Source of the DNA: Flavobacteriaceae bacterium
Lineage (GTDB): Bacteria; Bacteroidota; Bacteroidia; Flavobacteriales; Flavobacteriaceae
Assembly: GCA_002746415.1 (NCBI GenBank)
Contig: NVXD01000015.1
Coordinates: 269,412 to 333,411, forward strand
Direction: 5' to 3'
Length of the DNA stretch: 64,000 bases
Within the stretch, counting starts at the first letter, position 1. Each line of letters begins with the position of its first letter. Below are positions 26,506-36,187 of this stretch, piece by piece. Position numbers and translations under genes: made by a program. Under the pieces are notes generated by a model. That model saw only the letters and a list, made by a program, of their open reading frames with translations, did not search any database and was not told where the DNA came from.

Positions 26506-27192
26506 ATGGAAAAAAGGAATATTAAGGTATTATTAGTTGATGATGAGCCAGACATTTTGGAAATGGTGGGCTATAATCTTTCTTCGGAAGGGTATGAGGT
26601 TTTTACGGCAAAGAATGGGGTAGAAGCCGTTGCAAAAGCTAAGAAAGAAATACCTCATTTAATTATTTTGGATGTTATGATGCCAGAAATGGATGGTATT
26701 GAAGCTTGTGAAATAATTCGGAGTACACCAGAATTGGAAAATACAATCATAACATTTCTTACCGCAAGAGGAGAAGATTATTCCCAAGTAGCAGGTTTTG
26801 ATGCGGGCGCAGATGATTATATCACAAAGCCTGTAAAACCAAAGGTATTACTAAGCAAAGTTAAGGCTCTTTTGAGAAGGTTAAAAGAGCATAAAAATGA
26901 TATTGAAGAAATTGTTCAGGTTGGTAATATCATTATTAATAGAGAAGAATATAAAATTGTAAACAATGGTAAGGAAATAATCTTGCCAAGAAAAGAGTTT
27001 GAGTTGTTGGCCCTTTTGACTTCTAAGCCTAGCAAAGTGTTTAAGAGAGAGGTTATCCTAGACAAAGTGTGGGGTAGTGAAGTAATTGTTGGTGGGCGCA
27101 CTATAGATGTACATATTAGAAAATTGCGTGAGAAAATAGGAGAAAATCATTTTAAAACCGTCAAAGGGGTTGGGTATAAGTTTGTGATATAA
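26506..27192 (+). CDS. OmpR/PhoB family response regulator
   Basis: A 228-residue regulator with a receiver domain (acidic pair in LLVDDEPD, phospho-acceptor Asp56 in LIILDVMMPEMDG, Lys108 in ITKPVKP) and a winged-helix output domain (LPRKEFELLALL, VWGSEVIVGGRTIDVHIRKL, KGVGYKF). It overlaps the kinase gene by one base (TAATG). PhoB is the closest familiar relative, so phosphate starvation is a plausible signal but not shown. Confidence 0.94.
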   Translation: MEKRNIKVLLVDDEPDILEMVGYNLSSEGYEVFTAKNGVEAVAKAKKEIPHLIILDVMMPEMDGIEACEIIRSTPELENTIITFLTARGEDYSQVAGFDAGADDYITKPVKPKVLLSKVKALLRRLKEHKNDIEEIVQVGNIIINREEYKIVNNGKEIILPRKEFELLALLTSKPSKVFKREVILDKVWGSEVIVGGRTIDVHIRKLREKIGENHFKTVKGVGYKFVI

Positions 27193-28247
27193 TGGCAATA
27201 CAATTAAAGAAGTCATATAAATTTGCTTTTTATTCTTCATTACTAATAACTATTGTTATTACATTCCTGTTGGGAGGCTTCATGTTTTATAAAAATGATT
27301 TGGATTGGCTTTCTTTAGTCATTTTTGGTCTTTTACTTTTCTTTCTTTCCTTTTTTATTATTCAAGTTCGAGTAGAAAAATTTATCTACAGAAGAATAAA
27401 AAGAATTTATGACGATGTTTCCCTGTTAGAATCTTCCTCGTTTACTTCCCAACCCATAACTACAGACATGAAAACCTTGACTGAGGAAATTGAGAAGTTT
27501 GCTAAAGACAAGAAAATTGAAATTGATACCCTAAAAATTAGAGAAGAGTACAGAAAAGATTTTTTAGGAAATGTGTCCCATGAATTAAAGACCCCATTGT
27601 TTACCGTACAAGGCTATATCCTTACATTGTTGGATGGAGCCATGGATGATGAAAATGTGCGTGTTAAGTACTTACAGCGAGCTAATAAAGGGGTAGAGAG
27701 ACTCATCTATATTGTTAAAGATTTAGATTTAATAACCAAATTAGAAGTTGGGGACCTAAACTTGGAACAAGAAAGTTTTAATATCCTTGAGCTTATAAAA
27801 AATGCTTTTGATCTTTTGGAAATGAAAGCATCTAAAAAGAAAATTTCTTTAACCTTTGATATGGAGTATGTAGCCCCAATCTATGTATTGGCAGATAAAG
27901 AAAAAATACGGCAGGTTATTTCTAATCTATTGGTAAATTCTATTAAGTATGGTCATAATAATGGCACTACCGAAGTAAGTGTTGAAAATTTAATTAAGAA
28001 TAAGGTAATTATACGAGTCACAGATAATGGAGAAGGTATTTCTAAACAGCACATTCCAAGGCTTTTTGAACGTTTTTATAGGGTAGACAAAAGCGGAAGT
28101 AGAAAGGAAGGTGGTTCAGGGTTAGGTCTTTCTATAGTAAAGCATATCATAGAGGCGCACGATGAAAAAATCTACGTGGAAAGTGTGGTCGATGTAGGTT
28201 CAGAATTTTCATTCACTTTAGAAAAAGCAGAAAATAAAGAAGCGTAG
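27192..28247 (+). CDS. PhoR-like sensor histidine kinase
   Basis: A 351-residue kinase: two closely spaced N-terminal membrane helices (residues about 10-33 and 38-58) with almost no periplasmic loop, then a HAMP-like linker. The H box is GNVSHELKTPLFTVQGY with His130, followed by N box (NLLVNSIKYG), G1 (DNGEGIS), F (ERFYRVDK) and G2 (GGSGLGLSIV). The absence of an extracytoplasmic sensor suggests that it reads a membrane or partner signal, as PhoR does with PstSCAB-PhoU. Cotranscribed with the regulator. Confidence 0.93.
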   Translation: MAIQLKKSYKFAFYSSLLITIVITFLLGGFMFYKNDLDWLSLVIFGLLLFFLSFFIIQVRVEKFIYRRIKRIYDDVSLLESSSFTSQPITTDMKTLTEEIEKFAKDKKIEIDTLKIREEYRKDFLGNVSHELKTPLFTVQGYILTLLDGAMDDENVRVKYLQRANKGVERLIYIVKDLDLITKLEVGDLNLEQESFNILELIKNAFDLLEMKASKKKISLTFDMEYVAPIYVLADKEKIRQVISNLLVNSIKYGHNNGTTEVSVENLIKNKVIIRVTDNGEGISKQHIPRLFERFYRVDKSGSRKEGGSGLGLSIVKHIIEAHDEKIYVESVVDVGSEFSFTLEKAENKEA

Positions 28248-28500
28248 TCCACCAAGCGCCAGAATAAAAACCTATTTTCTGAACATTACCCTTTCTATAT
28301 CATTTTAAGATTAGATGCTTTTTTTGTAACAAAGAAAGTATTAAGCCGTCTGATGTAATATGGAGTAAATTCAATAAAACAATGATTATTGAATGAATTG
28401 CGTGGTAAATTATATCACTTATTTAAACGGGCTGTAAAAAAACGTTTGGAATTATCCATAACAACAAAGGAACAACACCCAAAAGGTTTGTAGATTTCCT

Positions 28501-28508
28501 TAGTTTTG
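28501..28508 (+). promoter_or_regulatory. -7 promoter element of trmB (TAGTTTTG)
   Basis: TAGTTTTG fits TAnnTTTG and ends 15 bases before the trmB ATG. Confidence 0.4.
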
Positions 28509-28523
28509 TTGCATCATTAAATT

Positions 28524-29204
28524 ATGGTTTCTGTGGGAAGCAAGAATAAGCTAAAAAGATTTAAGGAGAACGAAACCTTTAAAAACGTAATTCAGCCAGA
28601 TAGAGACGAAGTCGACAAGGGGTTGTTCCCATTGAGAGGAAAATGGGCGTCACATTTTGGTAATTCCAATCCAATTGTTTTGGAGTTGGGTTGTGGGAAA
28701 GGAGAGTATACCATTGGATTGGCGAAACAGAATAAGAATAAGAATTTTATTGGAATTGATATAAAAGGAGCTCGTTTTTGGCGAGGAGCTAAAACAGCTA
28801 TTGAGGAGAAACTAAACAATGTTGCTTTTTTGCGAACTCAGATAGAACTTGTAAACCTTCTTTTTGCTGAAAATGAAGTATCTGAGATTTGGATAACATT
28901 TCCAGATCCGCAAATAAAATATAAACGGACCAAACATAGAATGACCAATCAATCCTTTTTGGAAAAATATAAGTCCATTTTAAGTGATGGCGGTGAAGTA
29001 AACTTAAAGACAGATAGTGAGTTTATGCATGGTTATACCTTAGGACTGTTACATGGTTTGGGATATGAGATACTGTATGCCAATCATGATGTTTATAAGA
29101 ATGAGGGAAGTCCAAAAGAAGTATTAGAGATTCAGACTTTCTATGAAAATCAGTATCTTGAAAAAGAAAAACCAATTACCTATATAAAGTTTAGGATTAA
29201 CTAA
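28524..29204 (+). CDS. trmB: tRNA (guanine-N7)-methyltransferase
   Basis: TrmB methylates G46 of tRNAs. The 226-residue protein has VLELGCGKGEYTIGLA (SAM), FIGIDIKGARFWRGAK, the hallmark TFPDPQIKYKRTKHRM, and LKTDSEFM. It starts a plus-strand cluster with a LysE exporter (two bases on) and an alkyltransferase-like protein. Confidence 0.96.
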   Translation: MVSVGSKNKLKRFKENETFKNVIQPDRDEVDKGLFPLRGKWASHFGNSNPIVLELGCGKGEYTIGLAKQNKNKNFIGIDIKGARFWRGAKTAIEEKLNNVAFLRTQIELVNLLFAENEVSEIWITFPDPQIKYKRTKHRMTNQSFLEKYKSILSDGGEVNLKTDSEFMHGYTLGLLHGLGYEILYANHDVYKNEGSPKEVLEIQTFYENQYLEKEKPITYIKFRIN

Positions 29205-29206
29205 CC

Positions 29207-29836
29207 ATGACCCATTTACTCATTCTTTTTTTTAGTACGTTTTCAGCTGCCTTTATAGCTACTGTTCCGCCTGGTTTATTAAATATGAATGCGGCCAAGA
29301 CCAGTGTGGAAAAAGGAAAAACAAACGGAATCATTTTTAGCCTTGGCGTTTCTACGATGATAATGCTTCAGGCATATATTGCTGTGGTCATATCTAAATT
29401 TTTGCACAATAACCCGGAAGTCATAGACTTACTTCTAAAAATAGCGCTTGGGGTTTTTATTTTTTTCGCTATTTATTTTTTTGTATTAGCAAAGAAGAAT
29501 ACAGAAAAGAAAAGAGAAATGGTTAATTTAAGTAAAAAGAACAGTTTCTTTAAAGGGGTGCTTTTAGCAGCACTTAATTTATTAACCATCCCTTATTATA
29601 GCGGTCTTAATGCCATGTGGAATGCATCTGGATGGATTAAGTTTGAAATATGGGATATTCTAGTGTTTATTTTATCCGCAGGATCTGGGACTTTTGCGGT
29701 TTTATATATATATACAGTATATTTTAATAAATTAGAAACGAAGAACAATCGTTTCTCCAAAAATTCCAATTACATTCTTAGTGCTTTAATGGTATTACTT
29801 TTAATAATAACCATTCTCAGAATATTTTATAGATAG
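29207..29836 (+). CDS. LysE family transporter
   Basis: A 209-residue membrane protein with six hydrophobic segments and the family start AAFIATVPPGLLNMNAAKTS, which replaces the more usual SPGPN with PPGLLN. Substrate unknown. It sits two bases after trmB and two before the alkyltransferase-like gene, so the three are almost certainly cotranscribed. Confidence 0.8.
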   Translation: MTHLLILFFSTFSAAFIATVPPGLLNMNAAKTSVEKGKTNGIIFSLGVSTMIMLQAYIAVVISKFLHNNPEVIDLLLKIALGVFIFFAIYFFVLAKKNTEKKREMVNLSKKNSFFKGVLLAALNLLTIPYYSGLNAMWNASGWIKFEIWDILVFILSAGSGTFAVLYIYTVYFNKLETKNNRFSKNSNYILSALMVLLLIITILRIFYR

Positions 29837-29838
29837 GC

Positions 29839-30174
29839 ATGAAGCCCGAAAACAAAAATTTTTTTGAAAAAGTATATGAAGTAGCCAAATGTATTCCATA
29901 TGGCAGAGTAACTTCTTATGGTGCCATTGCCAAATATTTGGGAACTGCCCGCAGCGCACGTATGGTGGGATGGGCAATGAATGGTGCAGGTTCCAATGAA
30001 GATGTGCCAGCCCATAGAGTAGTAAATAAAGTGGGATTACTTACCGGAAAACATCATTTTGATGGCACAAGTTTAATGCAACAACTGTTGGAGAATGAAG
30101 GAATAGAAGTTTTTGAAAATCAAATTATCGATTTTCAAAAATATTTTTGGGATCCAGGCAAGGAACTGGATTGA
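29839..30174 (+). CDS. Alkyltransferase-like protein (ATL, MGMT family)
   Basis: A 111-residue protein related to O6-methylguanine-DNA methyltransferase but with PAHRVV where the enzyme has PCHRV. The alkyl-accepting Cys is therefore Ala. ATLs bind O6-alkylguanine without removing the group and hand the lesion to nucleotide excision repair. The DNA-binding part (YGRVTSYGAIAKYLGTARSA, then RMVGWAM) is intact. Confidence 0.93.
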   Translation: MKPENKNFFEKVYEVAKCIPYGRVTSYGAIAKYLGTARSARMVGWAMNGAGSNEDVPAHRVVNKVGLLTGKHHFDGTSLMQQLLENEGIEVFENQIIDFQKYFWDPGKELD

Positions 30175-30214
30175 TATAGGGAATAATCTTATGATTTTTA
30201 TAAGACCTAGCATC

Positions 30215-30245
30215 TTTAGAATTACCTGTTTATACAGTATCTTTG
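30215..30245 (+). promoter_or_regulatory. Promoter of the mrp-nifU unit
   Basis: TTTA (30215-30218, one mismatch to TTTG), 19 bases, then TATCTTTG (30238-30245, full match to TAnnTTTG). The ATG is 41 bases downstream. Confidence 0.6.
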
Positions 30246-30286
30246 TACTTTGAAATTGAATTAAACGACTGCTGTCTAACAGTTAT

Positions 30287-31429
30287 ATGATGAAATTGAG
30301 TAAAAAGGATATTTTTAAGGCATTGGAGGGACTTACTGTCCCTGGAGAAGGCCAAAATATGGTAGAAAGTGGCGCCGTGACCAATGTTATGGTTTTTGGT
30401 GATGAGGTTGTGGTAGATTTAACCATTAAAAACCCAAGTTTACAGGCTAGAAAGAAAACCGAGGTGGAAATTCTAAAGATTATCCATAGAGAGGTTTATG
30501 AGAAAGCAAAAATAACTGTGAATGTAAAGGTTGAGGCTCCTGCAAAACCAAAGGTTAATGAAATAAAAGGGAAACCAATTCCCGGAATTAAAAATATAAT
30601 TGCTGTAGCCTCTGGTAAAGGAGGTGTTGGTAAATCTACGGTTACTGCAAATTTGGCTGTTACTTTAGCCAAAATGGGTTTTAAAGTGGGAGTTTTAGAT
30701 GCTGATATCTATGGTCCATCAATGCCCATTATGTTTGATGTGACACAGGAAAGACCATTATCCATTAATGTTGATGGAAAATCTAAAATGAAACCTGTAG
30801 AAAACTATGGGGTAAAAATGCTTTCCATTGGGTTTTTCACCCAACCCAACCAAGCGGTAATTTGGAGAGGGCCTATGGCTTCAAAAGCGTTGAACCAAAT
30901 GATTTTTGATGCCCATTGGGGAGAATTGGATTTTATGTTATTGGATTTACCTCCAGGAACAGGAGACATTCATTTAAGTATTATGCAAGCTATGCCAATT
31001 ACAGGTGCTGTAGTTGTAAGTACACCTCAAGAAGTTGCATTAGCAGATGCTAAAAAAGGTGTTGCAATGTTTCAGCAAGAATCAATAAACGTTCCAGTAC
31101 TCGGAATTGTTGAAAATATGGCGTATTTTACCCCTGATGAGTTGCCTAACAACAAATATTATATCTTTGGCCAAGAAGGTGCAAAACACCTTGCTGAAGA
31201 TCTAAATGTACCTTTTTTGGGAGAAATACCATTGGTGCAAAGTATTAGGGAGGCTGGAGACATAGGCAGGCCAGCAGCTTTACAAACAGCTTCACCTATA
31301 GAAACTGCATTTGAAGAACTTACCAGAAATGTGGTAGCGGAAGTAGTAAAAAGAAATACAGATTTGCCACCTACTGAGGCAATTAAAATAACAACAATGG
31401 CAGGGTGTTCTGCTGTTAAAAAGAAATGA
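30287..31429 (+). CDS. Mrp/ApbC family P-loop ATPase, Fe-S cluster carrier
   Basis: A 380-residue protein: an N-terminal DUF59/MIP18 domain (about residues 5-80) and a deviant Walker A GKGGVGKS at 110-117, with VLDADIYGPSMP and LLDLPPGTGDIHL. ApbC/Mrp proteins bind and pass on [4Fe-4S] clusters. The CxxC pair of many homologues is not visible; only one Cys remains near the C-terminus (MAGCSAV). The stop overlaps the NifU-like gene by four bases (ATGA), and a ferredoxin follows, so the context is Fe-S assembly. Confidence 0.93.
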   Translation: MMKLSKKDIFKALEGLTVPGEGQNMVESGAVTNVMVFGDEVVVDLTIKNPSLQARKKTEVEILKIIHREVYEKAKITVNVKVEAPAKPKVNEIKGKPIPGIKNIIAVASGKGGVGKSTVTANLAVTLAKMGFKVGVLDADIYGPSMPIMFDVTQERPLSINVDGKSKMKPVENYGVKMLSIGFFTQPNQAVIWRGPMASKALNQMIFDAHWGELDFMLLDLPPGTGDIHLSIMQAMPITGAVVVSTPQEVALADAKKGVAMFQQESINVPVLGIVENMAYFTPDELPNNKYYIFGQEGAKHLAEDLNVPFLGEIPLVQSIREAGDIGRPAALQTASPIETAFEELTRNVVAEVVKRNTDLPPTEAIKITTMAGCSAVKKK

Positions 31430-31671
31430 ACATGACATCAGAAGAGCTTAGAGCAAAAGTAGAATTGGCATTGGAGGAAATCCGTCCTTTTTTGCAAAGT
31501 GATGGCGGAGATATATCATTAGTTTCTATTGATAATGGCACCTCGGTTAAGGTAAAGTTAGAAGGTGCTTGTGTGGGTTGTACCGTAAATCAAATGACAC
31601 TAAAAAGCGGTGTTGAAATGACCATTAAAAAGCACGCTCCACAAATTGAAGAGGTGGTTAATTTAGACTAA
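31426..31671 (+). CDS. NifU-like Fe-S scaffold domain protein
   Basis: An 81-residue stand-alone NifU C-terminal domain: FLQSDGGDISLVSID and the cluster-binding GACVGCTVNQMTLKSGVE with CxxC. It acts as an Fe-S scaffold or carrier. Translation is probably coupled to mrp through the ATGA overlap; a second ATG two codons in is possible. Confidence 0.93.
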   Translation: MNMTSEELRAKVELALEEIRPFLQSDGGDISLVSIDNGTSVKVKLEGACVGCTVNQMTLKSGVEMTIKKHAPQIEEVVNLD

Positions 31672-31752
31672 TCGTTACAGTATGTTTGGTATGGTATATG
31701 CGTTATGTGAATGATGTACCACATTTTTTTATAATTCCTATTATCAAATTCA

Positions 31753-32085
31753 ATGTCAGATATAAAGATTAAAATTACCGACCGCGAAGGTACGGTACAT
31801 GAGGTAGATGCCCCAACGGACATGAATATGAACATCATGGAGCTTACTAGAGCATATGAATTGGCGCCTGAGGGTACCATTGGTATTTGTGGAGGTATGG
31901 CCATGTGTGCTTCGTGCCAGTGTTATGTGATATCTGAGCACAATCTTCCAGAAAAGTCTGATGATGAAGAAGCAATGTTATCTGAAGCTTTTAATGTTAA
32001 GGACAATAGTCGATTGGGTTGCCAACTTCACATTTCTGAAGACATGAATGGTTTGGAGGTTGAATTGGCTCCTGAGGAAGATTAG
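31753..32085 (+). CDS. [2Fe-2S] ferredoxin (adrenodoxin type)
   Basis: A 110-residue ferredoxin with cluster ligands in GICGGMAMCASCQCYV (C-x5-C-x2-C) and the fourth Cys in RLGCQLH. This is the ISC/adrenodoxin type, which supplies electrons to Fe-S assembly or oxygenases. It follows the mrp-nifU pair after 81 bases. Confidence 0.93.
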   Translation: MSDIKIKITDREGTVHEVDAPTDMNMNIMELTRAYELAPEGTIGICGGMAMCASCQCYVISEHNLPEKSDDEEAMLSEAFNVKDNSRLGCQLHISEDMNGLEVELAPEED

Positions 32086-32129
32086 GAAGTCTCCCTCAAT
32101 TTCAATAGTAAAAGGGTCAAATCCTACTG

Positions 32130-33866
32130 CTATATTCTCGCCTGATAGGTGAACAAATTATAATACCGGCCTTCTTTGGCAATCAATTCATCATGTGTCC
32201 CCCGTTCTGCAATAAGTCCGTTTTCAATCACTAAAATCTGATTCGCTTTTCTAATAGTGCTCAATCGGTGTGCAATAACAAATGTGGTTCTTCCCTTTGT
32301 AAGTTCTGCCAAACTTTTTTGGATTAAAGCCTCACTTTCAGTATCTAAACTGGATGTGGCCTCATCTAAGATTAATATTTTTGGATTAGCCAAAACAGCT
32401 CTTGCAATGGCAATTCGCTGTCGTTGGCCACCAGAAAGTTTTACGCCACGTTCCCCGATTAAGGTTTCTAAACCATCTTCAAACCGGTCTGTAAATTCAT
32501 CCACATAAGCTGCTTTGACGGCATTTTTTAATTCCTCTTCAGAGGCATTAGGCCTTGGGAACATGATGTTTTTACGAATGCTGCCTTCAAACAAAAATTC
32601 ATCTTGCAATACCACTCCCAAATGTTTACGGTAACTGTTTAGGTTCACTTTAGAGATATCTACACCATCAATAGTAATCACTCCGGAGGATGGGTTTAAG
32701 AAGGTGGCAGCTAGGCCGGCAATGGTAGACTTTCCAGAACCAGAGCTTCCCACAAGTGCGGTTACAGAACCATGCTTCGCTTCAAAACTAATGTTGTGCA
32801 GTACTTCTTTATTTTCTTCATAAGCAAAAGATACATTGTTAAAGATGACATCCCCATGAATGTCATTTAGAGTGGTGATCCTATCTTCTTCATCCATTTC
32901 AGCCGTTTCATTCATGAGTTCTTCGGTACGGTCTAAGCCAGCTAATGCTTCTGTTAGTTGACTACCAATATTACTCATCTGCATAATAGGAGCAATCATG
33001 ATTCCAAGCAATAAGGTAAACTCTATATATTCGCCTATTGATAAATTCCCAAACATAATTTCATAACCTCCCAAGCCCATAATTCCTGCCGTCGCAAGCC
33101 CTAAAAGAAAAATGGAAGAACTAGATATAAAGGCAGTAGCGGTAAGACTTCTTTTTACATTTTGGAACAATTTTTCCACGCCGTCCTCAAAAACCTTATG
33201 CTCCTGTTCTTCGGCATTAAAACCTTTTATAACCCTGATGCCACCCAAAGTTTCTGTTAGTCTTCCTTTTACTTCCGCATTTAAATTACCTCTATCTCTA
33301 AACACTGGACGGATAACTTTAAATGCTTTTAGTGCAACGACTGCAAAAATCGCCAGGGGTACCAGCGTAAATAAGGTCATGGTCGGGCTTATTAGTATCA
33401 TTATAACTAATGACACAATAGTGGTAATTGTACCTCCAACCAGTTGTACCAAGCCAGTACCTATAAGATTTCGGACCCCTTCAACATCTGACATGATTCG
33501 GGAAACCAAAGCTCCTGATTTTGTATTGTCAAAAAATCGAATAGGCAATGAAAGCACTTTTCTTTGGACCTGCGCCCTTAATTCTGAAATTAAAAATTGT
33601 GCCTGTACGCTTAGAATTTTTGTTAGTAAGAATGAAGTAATAGCCTGGACTAAAAGGGCTATAATAACCACAACTACGACTACTTTCAGCAACTCCACAT
33701 CCTTATTAGGAATAATGTCATCAAAGAAATATTTTAAGGCTAAAGGGGTAACAAAGTTTGCTGCTTTGCTAATAAATATTAGGACCAAACCAACAAATAC
33801 AATCTTACGTTTTGGCCATATTATGGTTTGAAATGCTTTTAGAATACTTACTTTTTTATTTGACAT
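32130..33866 (-). CDS. ABC exporter, fused permease-ATPase (MsbA-like)
   Basis: A 578-residue half-transporter: six membrane helices (residues about 20-300) and a nucleotide-binding domain with Walker A GSSGSGKST, signature LSGGQRQRIAIARA, Walker B ILILDEATSSLD and the H-loop IAHRLSTI. The class includes lipid A flippases and multidrug exporters; the substrate cannot be settled. Monocistronic, convergent with the ferredoxin gene. Confidence 0.93.
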   Translation of the reverse strand: MSNKKVSILKAFQTIIWPKRKIVFVGLVLIFISKAANFVTPLALKYFFDDIIPNKDVELLKVVVVVVIIALLVQAITSFLLTKILSVQAQFLISELRAQVQRKVLSLPIRFFDNTKSGALVSRIMSDVEGVRNLIGTGLVQLVGGTITTIVSLVIMILISPTMTLFTLVPLAIFAVVALKAFKVIRPVFRDRGNLNAEVKGRLTETLGGIRVIKGFNAEEQEHKVFEDGVEKLFQNVKRSLTATAFISSSSIFLLGLATAGIMGLGGYEIMFGNLSIGEYIEFTLLLGIMIAPIMQMSNIGSQLTEALAGLDRTEELMNETAEMDEEDRITTLNDIHGDVIFNNVSFAYEENKEVLHNISFEAKHGSVTALVGSSGSGKSTIAGLAATFLNPSSGVITIDGVDISKVNLNSYRKHLGVVLQDEFLFEGSIRKNIMFPRPNASEEELKNAVKAAYVDEFTDRFEDGLETLIGERGVKLSGGQRQRIAIARAVLANPKILILDEATSSLDTESEALIQKSLAELTKGRTTFVIAHRLSTIRKANQILVIENGLIAERGTHDELIAKEGRYYNLFTYQARI

Positions 33867-33900
33867 TGCAGGACTTTCTAATTGAGAAGATAATTGACTT

Positions 33901-33908
33901 CAAAAGTA
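33901..33908 (-). promoter_or_regulatory. -7 promoter element of the ABC exporter
   Basis: On the minus strand the bases read TACTTTTG, a full TAnnTTTG match, 34 bases upstream of the ATG at 33866. Confidence 0.4.
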
Positions 33909-33999
33909 TAGGGAATTAGGGGACTATTTTAAGTTGTTATGATTTTTTTAAGAATTAAATTCATAATTCTTACATTTAATAGTCAAATATGATAGTGCA

Positions 34000-36186
34000 A
34001 TGATCAAAAATGGAATTAAATTATGTTGCTTGGTCCTATTGTTAGGATGCATTTCTTGTGGAGACGATAAACAGTTAACCGAAGAAGAACGGTGGCAAGA
34101 ACATGCCCAAAATACCACAATCATAAGAGATAACTTTGGTGTGCCCCATATCTATGGAAAAACAGATGCAGATGCCGTTTTTGGATTATTGTATGCACAA
34201 TGTGAGGATGATTTTAACAGAGTAGAACAAAATTATATATGGGCCATTGGCAGGTTGGCAGAAATTGAAGGTGAAGCAGCTTTGTACAGCGATTTACGTG
34301 CCCGTTTGTTTATGACCAAAGAAGAGGCTGTTGTCAATTATGAAAAAAGCCCCGATTGGTTAAAAAAGCTATGCAATGCTTTTGCAGATGGCATAAATTA
34401 TTATTTGCATACGCATCCAGAAGTGCAGCCAAAGTTGCTAACCCATTTTGAACCTTGGATGCCCATGTATTTTAGCGAGGGTTCTATAGGGGGAGATATA
34501 GAACGAATCTCAACCAGAAAAATAAAGGCTTTTTATGAAAGCGGAATGGAAATTCCAAAAATGGAAGCATATCAAATTGAAAAGGAAAAAGAAATGGCTG
34601 AACCGCAGGGATCCAACGGCATTGCTATTTCTGGTAAATTGACACAATCAGGTGATGCTATGTTGCTCATCAACCCACATACCTCCTTTTATTTTAGGGG
34701 AGAAGTACACGTAGTAAGTGACGAAGGACTTAATGCATATGGTGCAGTCACATGGGGACAGTTTTTTGTGTACCAAGGATTCAATGAAAAAACAGGATGG
34801 ATGCACACCTCCACTTATACTGATATCATGGATGAATTTAAGGAAAAAATGATGGTATTGGAAGACAGTTTGTTTTATCAATACGGTGAAGAGCTTAGAC
34901 TAGTAGAGACATCTGAAGTGACTTTAAAATATAAAGATGGAAATTTCATAAAAGAAAAAACGTTTCCAACGTATCATACACATCATGGACCAATTACGCA
35001 TATAGAAGATGGACAATGGACCTCTTCCGCAATGATGTGGGAACCGGTAAAAGCCTTGGAACAATCCTACATTCGTACAAAGCAAAAAGGGTATAAGGGG
35101 TTTAAGGAAATGATGGACATACGGACAAATTCATCAAACAATACCGTTTATGCTGATGCTGAGGGAAATATTGGATATTTTCATGGCAATTTTATACCAG
35201 TTCGGGATACGGTTTTTGATTATACAAAACCAGTAGATGGCAGCAATCCCAAAACAGATTGGAAAGGGCTGCACACTGTAAATGAGAACATTCTTTTACT
35301 GAACCCAGAAAATGGGTGGTTGCAAAATTGTAACTCCACACCATATACAGCGGCTTTGGAATATAGTCCCAAAAAAGAAAATTATCCCAATTATATGTCT
35401 ATTGACCGCGAGAATTTTCGTGGAGTACATGCTATCAATTTATTGAAAGATAGAAAAGGATATACTTTGGACAGCCTTATTAAATTGGCACATGACCCTT
35501 ATTTGCCTGCTTTTGAAGCCTTAATCCCAGGCTTAATAGATGCCTATAATCAATATGATGACAAAAACCCTAAGTTAAATGAACCTATAGCGATACTTAA
35601 AGAATGGGATTATACAACTTCCAAAGCATCTGTTGGTATGACCTTGGCCCATTATTATGGAACCTTGTATTATGAAATGGGGGTAAGGCCAAACGGATTG
35701 ACACCAAAAGACTTGGTCACTTATTGGGGAAACCAATCTGAAAAAGAAGAACGGATTAGAATTTTTGAAGCAGCAGTATTAAAACTTGAAAACGATTTTG
35801 GTACATGGAGTATCCCTTGGGGAGAAATAAATAGGTATCAGCGTTTAAATGGTGATGTTCGCCAAGCTTTTGATGATTCCAAACCAAGTATTTCCGTTGG
35901 TTTTGCATCTGGGCGTTGGGGGGCCTTAGCTGCATATGGTGCCAGGTACACTAACAATACAAAAAGAATATATGGTACCAGGGGCAATAGTTTTGTTGCC
36001 GTGGTAAAATTTGGTGACAGGGTTAGCGCCAAAAGCATGCTTGCTGGAGGACAGAGTGGAAATCCAGATTCCCCATATTTTAATGACCAAGCACAACGCT
36101 ATGTGGACATGGAATTTAAAGATGTAGCTTTTTATAAGGAAGATGTATTAAAAAACGCTATAAAAACATATCATCCAGGAGAATAG
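34000..36186 (+). CDS. Penicillin acylase/AHL acylase family lipoprotein
   Basis: A 728-residue Ntn hydrolase with a lipoprotein signal (Cys17 or Cys20 in LLGCISCGDD). The N-terminal segment IIRDNFGVPHIYGKTDADAV is typical. The predicted autocatalytic cleavage leaves Ser205 as nucleophile (EPQGSNGIAISG), giving alpha (about 190 residues) and beta chains. Relatives deacylate beta-lactams, N-acyl-homoserine lactones or N-acyl amino acids. Being surface- or periplasm-anchored, it could quench signals or scavenge acyl amides. It is near a D-amino-acid operon but on the opposite strand. Confidence 0.9.
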   Translation: MIKNGIKLCCLVLLLGCISCGDDKQLTEEERWQEHAQNTTIIRDNFGVPHIYGKTDADAVFGLLYAQCEDDFNRVEQNYIWAIGRLAEIEGEAALYSDLRARLFMTKEEAVVNYEKSPDWLKKLCNAFADGINYYLHTHPEVQPKLLTHFEPWMPMYFSEGSIGGDIERISTRKIKAFYESGMEIPKMEAYQIEKEKEMAEPQGSNGIAISGKLTQSGDAMLLINPHTSFYFRGEVHVVSDEGLNAYGAVTWGQFFVYQGFNEKTGWMHTSTYTDIMDEFKEKMMVLEDSLFYQYGEELRLVETSEVTLKYKDGNFIKEKTFPTYHTHHGPITHIEDGQWTSSAMMWEPVKALEQSYIRTKQKGYKGFKEMMDIRTNSSNNTVYADAEGNIGYFHGNFIPVRDTVFDYTKPVDGSNPKTDWKGLHTVNENILLLNPENGWLQNCNSTPYTAALEYSPKKENYPNYMSIDRENFRGVHAINLLKDRKGYTLDSLIKLAHDPYLPAFEALIPGLIDAYNQYDDKNPKLNEPIAILKEWDYTTSKASVGMTLAHYYGTLYYEMGVRPNGLTPKDLVTYWGNQSEKEERIRIFEAAVLKLENDFGTWSIPWGEINRYQRLNGDVRQAFDDSKPSISVGFASGRWGALAAYGARYTNNTKRIYGTRGNSFVAVVKFGDRVSAKSMLAGGQSGNPDSPYFNDQAQRYVDMEFKDVAFYKEDVLKNAIKTYHPGE

Positions 36187-36187
36187 A

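Noticed and set aside
29839-30174. Functional O6-methylguanine methyltransferase
   Set aside because: The reactive Cys of PCHRV is Ala, and the N-terminal domain is absent.
33112-33831. 239-codon open frame opposite the ABC exporter
   Set aside because: No recognisable domain, Thr/Ser/Lys-rich composition typical of antisense frames, and it covers the well-supported exporter gene.
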